DNA of 64,000 nt from Micromonospora siamensis (GTDB taxonomy: Bacteria > Actinomycetota > Actinomycetes > Mycobacteriales > Micromonosporaceae): positions 3,286,001 to 3,350,000 of the forward strand of contig NZ_LT607751.1 in the NCBI RefSeq assembly GCF_900090305.1. Direction: 5' to 3'. The number at the start of each line of letters is the position of its first letter. Within the stretch, counting starts at the first letter, position 1. Of the stretch, positions 33,690 to 42,880 are shown one piece after another. A program made the translations under genes and the position numbers. The notes beneath the pieces were generated by a model that saw only the letters and a list, made by a program, of their open reading frames with translations, searched no databases and had not been told where the DNA came from.

Positions 33690-34042
33690 GTGACCTGATC
33701 GTGCTCGTACCGGGCGGCGGAGAGGAGCAGCAGCCACTCGTCGCAGCCCTGCCACGGGTGGAGATCGGCGGCTCCGCCCCGCATGGTCCGGGGCCCCTCG
33801 CCGGTCCGTGGCCGCTCGTCGGCCGGCGCGTCCGCGAACCCGGGAATCCACACGTCGGCGCAGAGTTCGCTCGCCGACCCCATCGCCGCCAGCCCGAAGC
33901 CGTTCTCCGCGGCGGCCGTACGGGCCTCGTCGCCGAAGTCGTCGAGCAGTTGGTCCTCGCCGGGCTTTCCGTTTCCGCGGAAGGTGAGCGTGGTGGTGCC
34001 GGCCCGGGCCGCGTACTCCCACTGCGCCTCGCTGGGCAGCTA
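33690..34042 (-). pseudogene. Formylglycine-generating-enzyme-like (SUMF1/FGE) C-terminal remnant
   Basis: The minus strand reads LPSEAQWEYAARAGTTTLTF, then FGLAAMGSASELCADVWIPG, and RTMRGGAADLHPWQGCDEWL, then LLLLSAARYE. This matches the C-terminal part of the FGE-sulfatase fold. A stop codon (TAG, 34040-34042) sits directly in front of the Leu, in a 7-bp duplication-like stretch (ctagctg). The upstream part reads in another frame (DGRPPTRL) and no N-terminal half is found. It also lacks a proper C-terminal stop. Confidence 0.68.
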
Positions 34043-34125
34043 GCAGCCGAGTCGGCGGTCGGCCGTCCCGATCCACCGTGCCCGATCGGCACGCCCGGTG
34101 GGCCGCGCCGGACCGCGGGCACGGT

Positions 34126-35031
34126 TCACCCGCCGGACCGGCAGGAGCCCTCCCACGCCCGGTACGCGTCGCGGGCCCGCACGACCGCCTCCGCCACGGC
34201 GAAGACTTGCCGCCACCCGCGCTCGTCGAGCTCGTCGTGGTTCCGGAAGTAGGCGAGGAACCAGCCGTCGACCACCTCGGCGCTCATCGGCCGATCGTGA
34301 TCGTCCAGCAGCGCGACCAGTTCGTCGGTCATGAACGCGCGGGCCCCGGCGTGCGCGGTGGTGGCCGCGTACAACGCGAACCTCTCACCCGGGAAGACGT
34401 CGGTGTCGAGGATGGCGGCGGGCTGCACCCCGCCCCGGCGGCCGGGGTGGAAGGTGAGGCGGGGCGGCTCCACGTCCAGGCGGACCGCGAGGACCCGCAC
34501 CAGCAGCTGCCCCTGGCCGGGCCGTTGCCGGGTGTGCGTGGCGACGTCGAAGGACAGGCCACCGTCCGGCCAGTGCACCCGGTGCATGGTCCGGGCGTGC
34601 GGATTCGCCACGAAGATCGAGCCCGGCAGCTGCCGGGCCGGCGCCTCCGGCTCGACCGACAGGTCGTTGGCCCGGGCGAACGCGACCAGCCGGACCAGTC
34701 GCCCGGCACCGCTGCGCTCGCCCCGGTCGGCGAGCAGCTTGACCATCACCCCGAGGAGTACGGAGCCGGCCAGGAAGAGCCCGCCCACGACCAGCCCTTC
34801 GCCGTCGCCCTCGCCCTGAGCGACCATCATCCCGATGGTGATGAGCATGATGATGGCCAGGAAGCCGCCCACCAGGCAGCCGGTGCCGGAGCTGCGGGCT
34901 CCCGCACCGGCGAGGTGCCGGGCGGTCTCCTCGCCGAGGTCGCCACGGCGTGCGGCATCGAGCACCTGGGCCGATTCGGCGGCGGTGGGGGTCGCCTGCA
35001 AGGGGGCGTAGTCGATCATGTCTGGACGCAC
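34126..35031 (-). CDS. Hypothetical membrane protein with two transmembrane segments
   Basis: This 301-residue protein begins at GTG 35031 (or possibly ATG 35019, MIDYAPLQATPTAAES); neither has a strong ribosome site. Two hydrophobic segments at about 50-70 and 80-98 are followed by a 200-residue soluble domain with SIFVANPHARTMHRVHWPDG and a C-terminal VDGWFLAYFRNHDELDERGW. I do not recognise a family. It is divergent from the ribosomal protection gene across about 220 bp. Confidence 0.68.
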   Translation of the reverse strand: MRPDMIDYAPLQATPTAAESAQVLDAARRGDLGEETARHLAGAGARSSGTGCLVGGFLAIIMLITIGMMVAQGEGDGEGLVVGGLFLAGSVLLGVMVKLLADRGERSGAGRLVRLVAFARANDLSVEPEAPARQLPGSIFVANPHARTMHRVHWPDGGLSFDVATHTRQRPGQGQLLVRVLAVRLDVEPPRLTFHPGRRGGVQPAAILDTDVFPGERFALYAATTAHAGARAFMTDELVALLDDHDRPMSAEVVDGWFLAYFRNHDELDERGWRQVFAVAEAVVRARDAYRAWEGSCRSGG

Positions 35032-35166
35032 GCGCCAGAGGTTAGCGGCCCGCCGCCAGTGGGTCCGAGAGCGTTGCCGGCCATCGCGGCACCAGGGGCC
35101 GGCCTCTCGGCTCGTGGCCCGCCCCGTGGGGAGGGTACCCGCCGCGCCGCGGCCCGGGCCCTAATT

Positions 35167-35211
35167 CGGTGGCGGCGCCTCCGACGGGCGTGCCACCGTG
35201 GGACGGCCCAC
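35167..35211 (+). promoter_or_regulatory. Paired hairpins upstream of RPP leader ORF (candidate attenuator)
   Basis: cggtggc (35167-35173) pairs with gccaccg (35192-35198), and gtggg (35198-35202) pairs with cccac (35207-35211). The two stems share one base, so they would be mutually affected. They end 43 nt before the leader ATG. Confidence 0.4.
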
Positions 35212-35254
35212 AGCCGTACCCACCAACGGGCGGCAACCACGACGAGGAGTGACG

Positions 35255-35347
35255 ATGCGAGCAGATTCCACGCTCCGGACCCTTGACCGTCCCACCGTGG
35301 AGTTCTGCCTTGGCCTTGTTGAACCTCGGAATCGTCGCCCATGTTGA
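35255..35347 (+). CDS. Overlapping 30-residue leader ORF ahead of ribosomal protection gene
   Basis: The ATG is preceded by GACGAGGAGTGACG, the best Shine-Dalgarno in this area. The 30-codon frame (MRADSTLRTLDRPTVEFCLG, then LVEPRNRRPC) ends 38 nt inside the RPP gene in a different frame. The RPP gene itself starts at TTG 35310 with a weaker GGAG. Translation of this leader could gate RPP translation. Whether the peptide has any function is unknown. Confidence 0.45.
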   Translation: MRADSTLRTLDRPTVEFCLGLVEPRNRRPC

Positions 35348-37265
35348 CGCCGGAAAGACCAGCCTGACCGAACGGCTGCTCTACGAGGCCGGCGCCGTGG
35401 CCCAGTTGGGCAGCGTCGACGCCGGCACGACGCGTACCGACTCGATGGAGCTGGAACGCCGACGCGGTATCACCATCCGGGCCGCCGTCACGGCCATCAC
35501 CATCGGTGGCCTGCGCGTCAACCTGGTGGACACCCCCGGGCACCCGGACTTCATCGCGGAGGTCGAGCGATCGCTCGCGGTGCTGGACGCGGCCGTGCTC
35601 GTGGTGTCGAGCGTGGAGGGCGTCCAGCCGCAGACCGTCGCCATCTGGCGGGCGCTGCGCCGCATCGGTGTGCCGACGGTGTTCTTCCTCAACAAGGTGG
35701 ACCGTCGCGGCGCCGACGTCGACCGGGCCATGACCCAGCTGCGCCAGCGGCTTGGCGCCCATGCGGTCCTGCTCAGCGCCGTCACCGGACAGGGCGGCCC
35801 CGACGCCCGGGTGCGGGCCGTCGGTCTCGACGCCGAACCCGTGGTGGCGGCGGTGGCCGAGGTCGACGACACCGTGGCGGCGCGCTGGCTGACCGATCAG
35901 CCGGTACGCGCCCGCGACGTCCGGCGGGCGATCCGCAACGCGGTACGCCGGGCCGAACTCGTCCCGGTGGCGTGCGGGTCGGCGATCACCGGAGCCGGTG
36001 TGCCTCAGCTGCGTCACCTCCTCGCCGACCTGCTGCCGTACGCGCAGAAGCGGGACGGCCCGCTGGCCGGCACGGTCTTCGCCGTCGACCGGGACGGCCA
36101 CGGCCGGCGGGCCTGGCTGCGGGTGTGGTCCGGCAGCCTGCGCGTACGGGACCGGGTGGCGCTCACCGGATCCCGCCCTGCGTCGGTGACCCAGATCGCC
36201 GTCGTCGAACCCGACGGCGTGCTCGTCCGGCCCTGCGTGACCGCCGGGCAGATCGCCGCGGTACGCGGGCTGTCGGCCCGGATCGGGCAGCACATCGGCG
36301 AGCCGCCGCGGCGGCACGGGTACCGGTTCCCGCCGCCGACCCGGCAGGCGATCGTCGAGCCCGTCGACCCCGACCAGCGGCTGGCGATGTTCGCCGGCCT
36401 GGCCGAGCTGGCCGACGAGGACCCGCTGGTGGACCTGCGGCTCGACGAGCAGCAGGCGGAGGCGGTGATCCGGCTGCACGGCGAGGTGCAGAAGGAGGTG
36501 CTGGCCGCCCTGATGGCGGACCGGTACGGCGTGCGGGTGCGGTTCTCCGGCACGCTCACGGCCTGCATCGAGCGGGTCGTCGGCAGCGGAACCGCCGAGG
36601 AGCGGGTGAAGGAGCGCGGCAACCCGTACCTCGCCGGATTGGGGTTACGGATCGACGCCGCCCCGGTCGGCAGCGGCATCGAGTTCCGCCCCGGCGTCGA
36701 ACCCGGCCGGCTGCCGCCGGCGTTCGTCGCCGCCACCGAAGAGGGCGTACGGGCCGCGCTGCGGCACGGCCGGCACGGCTGGCCGGTCACCGACTGCGTG
36801 GTCACCATGACGGCTTCCCGGTACTGGCCCCGGCAGAGCAGGCCGCACCAGAAGTTCGACAAGTCGATCTCGACCGTGGCGGCGGACTTCCGCAACCTCG
36901 CCCCGGTCGTGGTCGCCGCGGCGCTGCGCGGCGCCGGCACCCGGGTGTGCCAGCCGATCGAGCGGTTCGACGTCAACCTTCCGCAGTCCACGGTGGAGAC
37001 GGTGCTGGCGCTGCTGGGCCGGCTGGGCGCGGTCGTCCACGACACGGCCGTCGCCGGCGGGTACCTCGAGGTGAGCGGCACCCTGCCGTCGGCGCGGGTC
37101 CCGCAGGTCGTCGCCGCGCTGCCCGACCTCACCGGTGGCGAGGCGGTCCTGACCACCACCTTCGACCACTACGCGCCGGTCAACGCCGAGGCGCCGCCGA
37201 CGTTGCCCCGACGCGGGCCCGACCCGGGCGACCGGGAGGCGTGGTTCCGGGCCGTACCGCGGTAG
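35310..37265 (+). CDS. Tetracycline-resistance-type ribosomal protection GTPase (Otr(A)/Tet(M)-like)
   Basis: This 651-residue elongation-factor-G-like protein has G1 AHVDAGKTSLTE (about 10-21), G2-region RGITIRAAVTAI, G3 DTPGHPDF, G4 NKVD and domain IV text with KFDKSISTVAADFRNLAP. It releases tetracycline from the ribosome. TTG 35310 (MALLNLGIVAHVD by homology) is chosen because the GGAG is 7 nt away and homologues begin 3-4 residues before N-x-G. The C-terminal domain V (VNAEAPPTLPRR) is present. The length is normal for the family. It lies next to the penicillin-acylase gene. Confidence 0.93.
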   Translation: MALLNLGIVAHVDAGKTSLTERLLYEAGAVAQLGSVDAGTTRTDSMELERRRGITIRAAVTAITIGGLRVNLVDTPGHPDFIAEVERSLAVLDAAVLVVSSVEGVQPQTVAIWRALRRIGVPTVFFLNKVDRRGADVDRAMTQLRQRLGAHAVLLSAVTGQGGPDARVRAVGLDAEPVVAAVAEVDDTVAARWLTDQPVRARDVRRAIRNAVRRAELVPVACGSAITGAGVPQLRHLLADLLPYAQKRDGPLAGTVFAVDRDGHGRRAWLRVWSGSLRVRDRVALTGSRPASVTQIAVVEPDGVLVRPCVTAGQIAAVRGLSARIGQHIGEPPRRHGYRFPPPTRQAIVEPVDPDQRLAMFAGLAELADEDPLVDLRLDEQQAEAVIRLHGEVQKEVLAALMADRYGVRVRFSGTLTACIERVVGSGTAEERVKERGNPYLAGLGLRIDAAPVGSGIEFRPGVEPGRLPPAFVAATEEGVRAALRHGRHGWPVTDCVVTMTASRYWPRQSRPHQKFDKSISTVAADFRNLAPVVVAAALRGAGTRVCQPIERFDVNLPQSTVETVLALLGRLGAVVHDTAVAGGYLEVSGTLPSARVPQVVAALPDLTGGEAVLTTTFDHYAPVNAEAPPTLPRRGPDPGDREAWFRAVPR

Positions 37266-37460
37266 GCGGCCGGCGAAACGTCGGCATTGGCGGGTGGTGA
37301 ACGACGGCTATCCCGGACGCCGGTCCTACGTCGATCATTGCCGGAGATTGATATGAGTCATTCTCACCTCCGGGTGGAACGCCCGGGCGCGGAGGGCGAG
37401 ACGTCGGCACCGGCAGCCGGGCGTACCGAAGGCCCGACTCCGCGTCCCCGGAGGATCGCC

Positions 37461-40400
37461 ATGCCCAGACCCGCTCTCCGCGCCCGGCTCGCGGCGGTCA
37501 GCGCCGCCGCCCTGACCGCCAGCGTCCTGACGGTCACCCCACCGTCACCGGCGCTGGCCGCCACCACGTTCGCCGCCAACGACTACTGCCTCGGCCAGTG
37601 CGCCGACATCCTGCCCCCGGGGGAGAACGGCAATGCCACCCTCGCCGGCATCCTGGCCCACCAGGCGCTCGGCACCCGCCCGGCGCACTCCAGCGACCAG
37701 CTCGACGAGTACGCGAACCTGGTCTACAACTACGCCGGGCTGACCGACGAGCAGATCGCCCACTTCTACAACGACTCCTCGTTCGGGGTGCCCGCCGCAC
37801 AGGTGGAGAGCACCGTGTCGCCACGCGCCGACGTCACCATCGTGCGCGACCGGGCCACCGGCGTCCCGCACGTCACCGGCACCACCCGCGCCGGCACCAT
37901 GTTCGGCGCCGGCTACGCCGGAGCCCAGGACCGGCTCTGGGTGATGGACCTGCTGCGACACGTCGGGCGCGGCAACGTCACCTCGTTCGCCGGAGGCGCC
38001 CCCGGCAACCGGGAACTGGAGCAGAGCGTCTGGGCCAACTCGCCCTACACCGAGGCGGACCTCCAGGCCCAGGTGGACGCGCTGCGCACCAAGGGCCCCC
38101 GCGGCCAGCAGCTCTACACCGACGTCGTCGACTACATCGCCGGCATCAACGCCTACATCGACAAGTCCATCGCCGACGACAACTACCCCGGCGAGTACGT
38201 CCTCGCCGGCGCCGGCAAGCCGAAGCACTTCACCATGACCGACCTGATCGCCACCGCCGGCGTGATCGGTGGGCTCTTCGGCGGGGGCGGCGGCAGCGAG
38301 ATCCAGTCCGCGCTGGTCCGGGTGGCCGCCCGGGCGAAGTACGGCGCCACCGAGGGCGACCGGGTGTGGGCGGCGTTCCGCTCGCAGAACGACCCGGAGA
38401 CCGTGCTCACCCTGCACGACGGGCAGAGCTTCCCGTACGGTGCGACACCGCCCGGCGCGACCAGCGCCGTGCTCCCCGACGCCGGCACCGTCACCGCCGA
38501 ACCGCTCGCCTACGACGCCAGCGGCGGGGCCACCACCCTCACCGGCACCAGCACCGCCACCCAGGGGCTGCTGGGCGGCCTGACCAACCTGCGCGCCCAC
38601 GGCATGTCCAACGCGGTGGTGGTCTCCGGACGGCACACCACCACCGGCAACCCGGTCGCCGTGTTCGGCCCACAGACCGGCTACTTCGCCCCGCAACTGC
38701 TCATGCTCCAGGAGTTGCAGGGGCCCGGGATCAGCGCGCGCGGCGCCGCGTTCGCCGGGCTGAACCTCTACGTGCTGCTCGGCCGCGGCCAGGACTACGC
38801 GTGGAGTGCCACGTCGGCCTCCCAGGACCTCACCGACACCTACGCGGTACCGCTGTGCACCACCGACGGCACCGCGCCGACGCTGCGCACCAACAGCTAC
38901 CTCTACCACGGACAGTGCCTGGCCATGGAGGTCCTGGAGCAGCGCAACTCCTGGTCGCCGACGCTGGCCGACTCCACCCCGGCCGGCTCCTACACGCTGC
39001 GCGCCCTGCGCACGAAGTACGGGCTGGTCGCCTACCGGGGGCTGGTGAACGGGCAGCCGACCGCGTTCACCAGGCTGCGCTCCACCTACCGGCACGAGGC
39101 CGACTCCGCGATCGGCTTCCAGGCCTACAACGACCCGTCGGCGATGGGCAGCGCGGCGGCCTTCCAGGCGTCCGCCGCCAGCGTCGGCTACGCGTTCAAC
39201 TGGTTCTACGTCAACTCGACCGAGGCGGCGTACTACAACTCCGGCGCGAATCCGGTCCGGTCGTCGGTCACCGACCCGAACCTGCCGGCGAAGGCCGAGC
39301 CGGCGTACGAGTGGGTCGGCTGGAACCCCGACACCAACGACGCCACCTACGCCCCGCCCTCGGCCCACCCGCAGTCGGTCAACCAGGACTACTACGTCAG
39401 CTGGAACAACAAGCAGGCGCGGGACTTCGGGGCGGCCGACGGCAACTTCAGCTTCGGCTCCGTACACCGGGGTCAGCTGCTCGACGGCCCGGTGCGCGCC
39501 GCGATCGCCCAGCGCAAACTCGGCCGCGCCGACGTCGTGAAGATCATGGCCGACGCGGCGGTGACCGACCTGCGCGGCCAGCAGGTCCTCGGCGACCTGC
39601 TGCGGGTGCTCGACAGCGCGCCGGTCACCGACCCGGCGCTGGCCGACGCGATCAGCAAGCTGCGCGCCTGGCAGCAGGCCGGCGCGCGACGGGTGGAGAC
39701 GGCCCCCGGCTCCAAGGTCTACCAGCACGCCGACGCCATCCGGATCTTCGACGCCTGGTGGCCGCTGCTCGCCTCGGCGGAGTTCCGCACCGGCCTCGGC
39801 CCGGACCTGTACGCCGCGCTGGTCGACGCCATCGAGGTCAACGAGGCGCCGTCGGGCGGCCAGAACGGCGGGCGGGACGGCACGGTGAGCTGGACCGCGC
39901 AGGGCCAGGCCCACAAGGGCTCGTCGTTCCAGTACGGCTGGTGGGGCTACGTCGACAAGGACGTGCGCGCCGTGCTCGGCGACCCGGTGGCGGGCGGCCT
40001 CGGGCGGGCGTACTGCGGTGGCGGCGACCTCGGCGCGTGCCGGACGGCGCTGCTCGGCGCGCTCGGCCAGGCCGCCGCCGTGCCGGCCAGCACCGTCTAC
40101 CCGGGCGACAAGTCCTGCGGCGCGGGCGACCAGTGGTGCGCCGACGCGATCGCCCAGTCCGGGCTGGGCGGCATCACCCACCCGCTGATCGCCTGGCAGA
40201 ACCGTCCCACGTACCAGCAGGTCGTCTCGTTCCCGGCGCGCCGGGGCGACGACGTCACCAACCTGGCCCAGGGCCGCCCGGCCAGCGCGTCCAGCACCCA
40301 GTTCCTGACCAGCTACACGCCGAACAAGGCGGTCGACGGCAGCCTCGGCAGCCGGTGGGCCAGCAGCTACAACGACAACCAGTGGCTCCGGGTCGACCTC

Positions 40401-40646
40401 GGCGCCGCCCGCACCGTCAGCCGGGCGGTGCTGCGCTGGGAGTCCGCGTACGCCACCGCGTACCGGATCGAGGTTTCCGGCGACGGCAGCTCCTGGACGC
40501 CGGTGTTCGCCACCACCACCGGCAACGGCGGCGTCGACAACGTCACCTTCGCCCCGGTCGCCGCCCGCTACGTGCGGGTGTACGGGGTCAAGCGGGCCAC
40601 CTCGTACGGGTTCTCCCTCTACGAGTACGAGCTCTACGGACGGTGA
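37461..40646 (+). CDS. Secreted penicillin-acylase-family hydrolase with F5/8C domain
   Basis: This 1061-residue protein starts at an ATG after GGAGG and has a signal peptide (about 1-33, ending SPALA). The N-terminal nucleophile hydrolase region carries the autoprocessing site HGM-Ser383-NAVVV; the Ser becomes the free N-terminal nucleophile of the beta chain. The last 130 residues (from about 934, LAQGRPASASSTQF, then NKAVDGSLGSRWAS) form an F5/8 type C (discoidin/CBM32) domain, probably for carbohydrate or cell-wall attachment. Members cleave penicillins, acyl-homoserine lactones or lipopeptide acyl chains; the substrate is unknown here. Longer frames upstream lack a better ribosome site. 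Confidence 0.92.
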   Translation: MPRPALRARLAAVSAAALTASVLTVTPPSPALAATTFAANDYCLGQCADILPPGENGNATLAGILAHQALGTRPAHSSDQLDEYANLVYNYAGLTDEQIAHFYNDSSFGVPAAQVESTVSPRADVTIVRDRATGVPHVTGTTRAGTMFGAGYAGAQDRLWVMDLLRHVGRGNVTSFAGGAPGNRELEQSVWANSPYTEADLQAQVDALRTKGPRGQQLYTDVVDYIAGINAYIDKSIADDNYPGEYVLAGAGKPKHFTMTDLIATAGVIGGLFGGGGGSEIQSALVRVAARAKYGATEGDRVWAAFRSQNDPETVLTLHDGQSFPYGATPPGATSAVLPDAGTVTAEPLAYDASGGATTLTGTSTATQGLLGGLTNLRAHGMSNAVVVSGRHTTTGNPVAVFGPQTGYFAPQLLMLQELQGPGISARGAAFAGLNLYVLLGRGQDYAWSATSASQDLTDTYAVPLCTTDGTAPTLRTNSYLYHGQCLAMEVLEQRNSWSPTLADSTPAGSYTLRALRTKYGLVAYRGLVNGQPTAFTRLRSTYRHEADSAIGFQAYNDPSAMGSAAAFQASAASVGYAFNWFYVNSTEAAYYNSGANPVRSSVTDPNLPAKAEPAYEWVGWNPDTNDATYAPPSAHPQSVNQDYYVSWNNKQARDFGAADGNFSFGSVHRGQLLDGPVRAAIAQRKLGRADVVKIMADAAVTDLRGQQVLGDLLRVLDSAPVTDPALADAISKLRAWQQAGARRVETAPGSKVYQHADAIRIFDAWWPLLASAEFRTGLGPDLYAALVDAIEVNEAPSGGQNGGRDGTVSWTAQGQAHKGSSFQYGWWGYVDKDVRAVLGDPVAGGLGRAYCGGGDLGACRTALLGALGQAAAVPASTVYPGDKSCGAGDQWCADAIAQSGLGGITHPLIAWQNRPTYQQVVSFPARRGDDVTNLAQGRPASASSTQFLTSYTPNKAVDGSLGSRWASSYNDNQWLRVDLGAARTVSRAVLRWESAYATAYRIEVSGDGSSWTPVFATTTGNGGVDNVTFAPVAARYVRVYGVKRATSYGFSLYEYELYGR

Positions 40647-40654
40647 CCTCCGCT

Positions 40655-40693
40655 GCGGGAGGGCCGGCGGGCGCCATCCGTCGGCCCTCCCGC
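40655..40693. terminator. 12-bp perfect hairpin, bidirectional terminator candidate
   Basis: gcgggagggccg and cggccctcccgc pair perfectly over 12 bp with a 15-nt loop. It lies between the convergent acylase (ends 40646) and MerR (ends 40765) genes. Confidence 0.72.
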
Positions 40694-40764
40694 GGTGAGC
40701 GGTGCCACACCCTGCCGGGTCGTCCGTTCCGCCCACGCCAGCCCGCCGGCGCGAACGGTGGTGC

Positions 40765-41217
40765 TCAGGTGGTCGGACCGCCGTGGCGGTCCAGTTCGTC
40801 GCGCAGCGTGCCGGCGAAGCCTTCGGCCATGGCGAGTTGGTCGCGCAGCGCGGTGACCCGGGTCGTGGCGGCGGTGTGGAACGCGCCGAGCCGGTCGAGC
40901 AGGGCGGCCCGGTCCGCCCCGGTGGCGGTGCCGAGCGCGTCGAGCACACCGAGCAGGTCGCGCATCTCGTCGAGGGTGAACCCGAGCGGCTTCATCCGCT
41001 TGACCACGGCGAGCCGGTCGAGGTCGGGGGCGGTGTAGAGCCGGAAGCCGCCCTCGCTGCGGGCGGAGGGCACGATGAGGCCGACCTCCTCGTAGTGCCG
41101 GATGGTGCGGATGCTGAGCCCGACCCGCTCGGCGGCCTCGCCGATCTGCATGAGACGTCCGGTGGCCGGGCCGGAGGCGTGCTGCTCCGGCCCGGTGCCG
41201 CGGCTGGTGGCGGCCAT
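40765..41217 (-). CDS. MerR family transcriptional regulator
   Basis: This 150-residue protein has RLMQIGEAAERVGLSIRTIR, then HYEEVGLIVPSARSEGGFRL, the MerR winged helix-turn-helix at about 21-70, and a C-terminal coiled coil with MKPLGFTLDEMRDLLGVLDA. Its ATG shares a base with the SulP stop codon (TGATG), so it is translated by coupling. No cysteine pair for metal sensing is seen. It may regulate its own operon with the anion transporter. Confidence 0.92.
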   Translation of the reverse strand: MAATSRGTGPEQHASGPATGRLMQIGEAAERVGLSIRTIRHYEEVGLIVPSARSEGGFRLYTAPDLDRLAVVKRMKPLGFTLDEMRDLLGVLDALGTATGADRAALLDRLGAFHTAATTRVTALRDQLAMAEGFAGTLRDELDRHGGPTT

Positions 41218-42713
41218 CAGTGGCCGACGCCGAGCTGGCCGGCGAGGGTGTCGTGGATGCGGGCGCTGGGCTTGTTCAGCTCGATGATCTCGACAGTTTT
41301 GCCGCGGGTGGCGTACTTGGTGGTGATCGCGTCGAGGGCGGCGACGGAGGAGGCGTCCCAGACGTGCGCGTGGGTCATGTCGATCACCACCGTGTCGGGG
41401 TCGCCCGCGTAGTCGAACTGGCCGACGAGGTCGTTGCTGGAGGCGAAGAACAGCTCACCGTGCACCGAGTAGATCCGGGTGCCGCCGTCGGGGTCGAGCA
41501 CGCTGGTCACCTCCACCAGGTGGGCGACCCGCCGGGCGAAGATCACCATGGCGGTGAGCACGCCGACCACCACGCCGACGGCCAGGTTGTGGGTGGCCAG
41601 GGTGGTCGCCACGGTGGCGAGCATGACGACCGTCTCGCCGTACGGCATCCGCCTGAGCGTGGCGGGGGCGACGGAGTGCCAGTCGAACGTCGACACCGCG
41701 ACGATGACCATCACGGCGACCAGGGCGGCCATCGGGATGACCGCGACGACGTCGCCGAGCGCGACCACCAGGATCAGCAGGAAGACGCCGGCGAGGAACG
41801 TGGAGAGCCGGGTACGGGCGCCGGACGCCTTCACGTTGATCATCGTCTGGCCGATCATGGCGCAGCCGCCCATGCCGCCGAAGAGGCCGGTGACGATGTT
41901 GGCGACACCCTGGCCCCACGACTCCCGGGTCTTGCTGGAGGGGGTGTCGGTGATGTCGTCCACCAGCTTGGCGGTCATCAGCGACTCCATCAGCCCGACC
42001 AGCGCGATGCCCAGTGCGTAGGGGGCGATCAGGGTGAGGGTGTCCAGCGTCCACGGAATCTGCGGCAGGCCGAGGGTGGGCAGGCTGTCCGGCAGGGCGC
42101 CCTCGTCGCCGACGGTCGGCACCGCCGCGTGCGTGGCGACCGTGATCAGGGTCAGCACCACGATGGCGACCAGCGGCGCGGGCACGGCACGGGTGAGTCG
42201 GGGCAGTCCGACCATGATCGCGAGGGCGACGGCGACGAGCGGGTACACCAGCCACGGCACGCCGAGCAGATGCGGCATCTGGGCGGCGAAGATCAGGATC
42301 GCCAGGGCGTTGACGAAGCCGACCATGACGCTGCGGGGGATGAAGCGCATCAGCTTCGCCACCCCGAGCGCGGCGAGCAGGACCTGGATCGCGCCGCCGA
42401 GGATCACCGCGGCGACCAGGTGGTCCAGTCCGTACTTCTTGGCGAGGGGTGCGACGACGAGCGCGACGGCGCCGGTCGCGGCGGAGATCATCGCCGGCCG
42501 GCCGCCGCAGATCGCGATGGTGACGGCCATGGTGAACGAGGCGAACAGGCCGACCCGGGGGTCGACGCCAGCCAGGATCGAGAAGGAGATCGCCTCCGGG
42601 ATCAACGCAAGGGCGACGACCAGGCCGGCGAGAACCTCGGTGCGGAACACCTTCGGCGACAACCAGGACGGACGGGACAGGCGCGGCCGGACGGCCGCGG
42701 GAAGCATGGACAT
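41217..42713 (-). CDS. SulP family inorganic anion transporter
   Basis: This 498-residue protein begins MSMLPAAVRPRLSRPSW. It has about ten to twelve transmembrane helices with SulP signatures (VALALIPEAISFSILAGVDP, then GLFASFTMAVTIAICGGRPA), and a C-terminal cytoplasmic STAS domain (about 400-498, VVIDMTHAHVWDASSVAALD). SulP carriers move sulfate, bicarbonate or other anions; the substrate is not deducible. It is the first gene of the SulP-MerR operon. Confidence 0.93.
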   Translation of the reverse strand: MSMLPAAVRPRLSRPSWLSPKVFRTEVLAGLVVALALIPEAISFSILAGVDPRVGLFASFTMAVTIAICGGRPAMISAATGAVALVVAPLAKKYGLDHLVAAVILGGAIQVLLAALGVAKLMRFIPRSVMVGFVNALAILIFAAQMPHLLGVPWLVYPLVAVALAIMVGLPRLTRAVPAPLVAIVVLTLITVATHAAVPTVGDEGALPDSLPTLGLPQIPWTLDTLTLIAPYALGIALVGLMESLMTAKLVDDITDTPSSKTRESWGQGVANIVTGLFGGMGGCAMIGQTMINVKASGARTRLSTFLAGVFLLILVVALGDVVAVIPMAALVAVMVIVAVSTFDWHSVAPATLRRMPYGETVVMLATVATTLATHNLAVGVVVGVLTAMVIFARRVAHLVEVTSVLDPDGGTRIYSVHGELFFASSNDLVGQFDYAGDPDTVVIDMTHAHVWDASSVAALDAITTKYATRGKTVEIIELNKPSARIHDTLAGQLGVGH

Positions 42714-42880
42714 GTAACCATTTCCACTCGACGCGCGAAGGCGCGGAAGGGTTCGGCCGGGACGACGTACGGGCCCCGGACCGCTGATCAACGGACCGAA
42801 CCCTACCCTTCCGTCAGGGGAGAGTTCGGGGCGACGTGGCGATGATCACCGGCCGGGCCGGACGCTCCCGGCCGTGGCGG

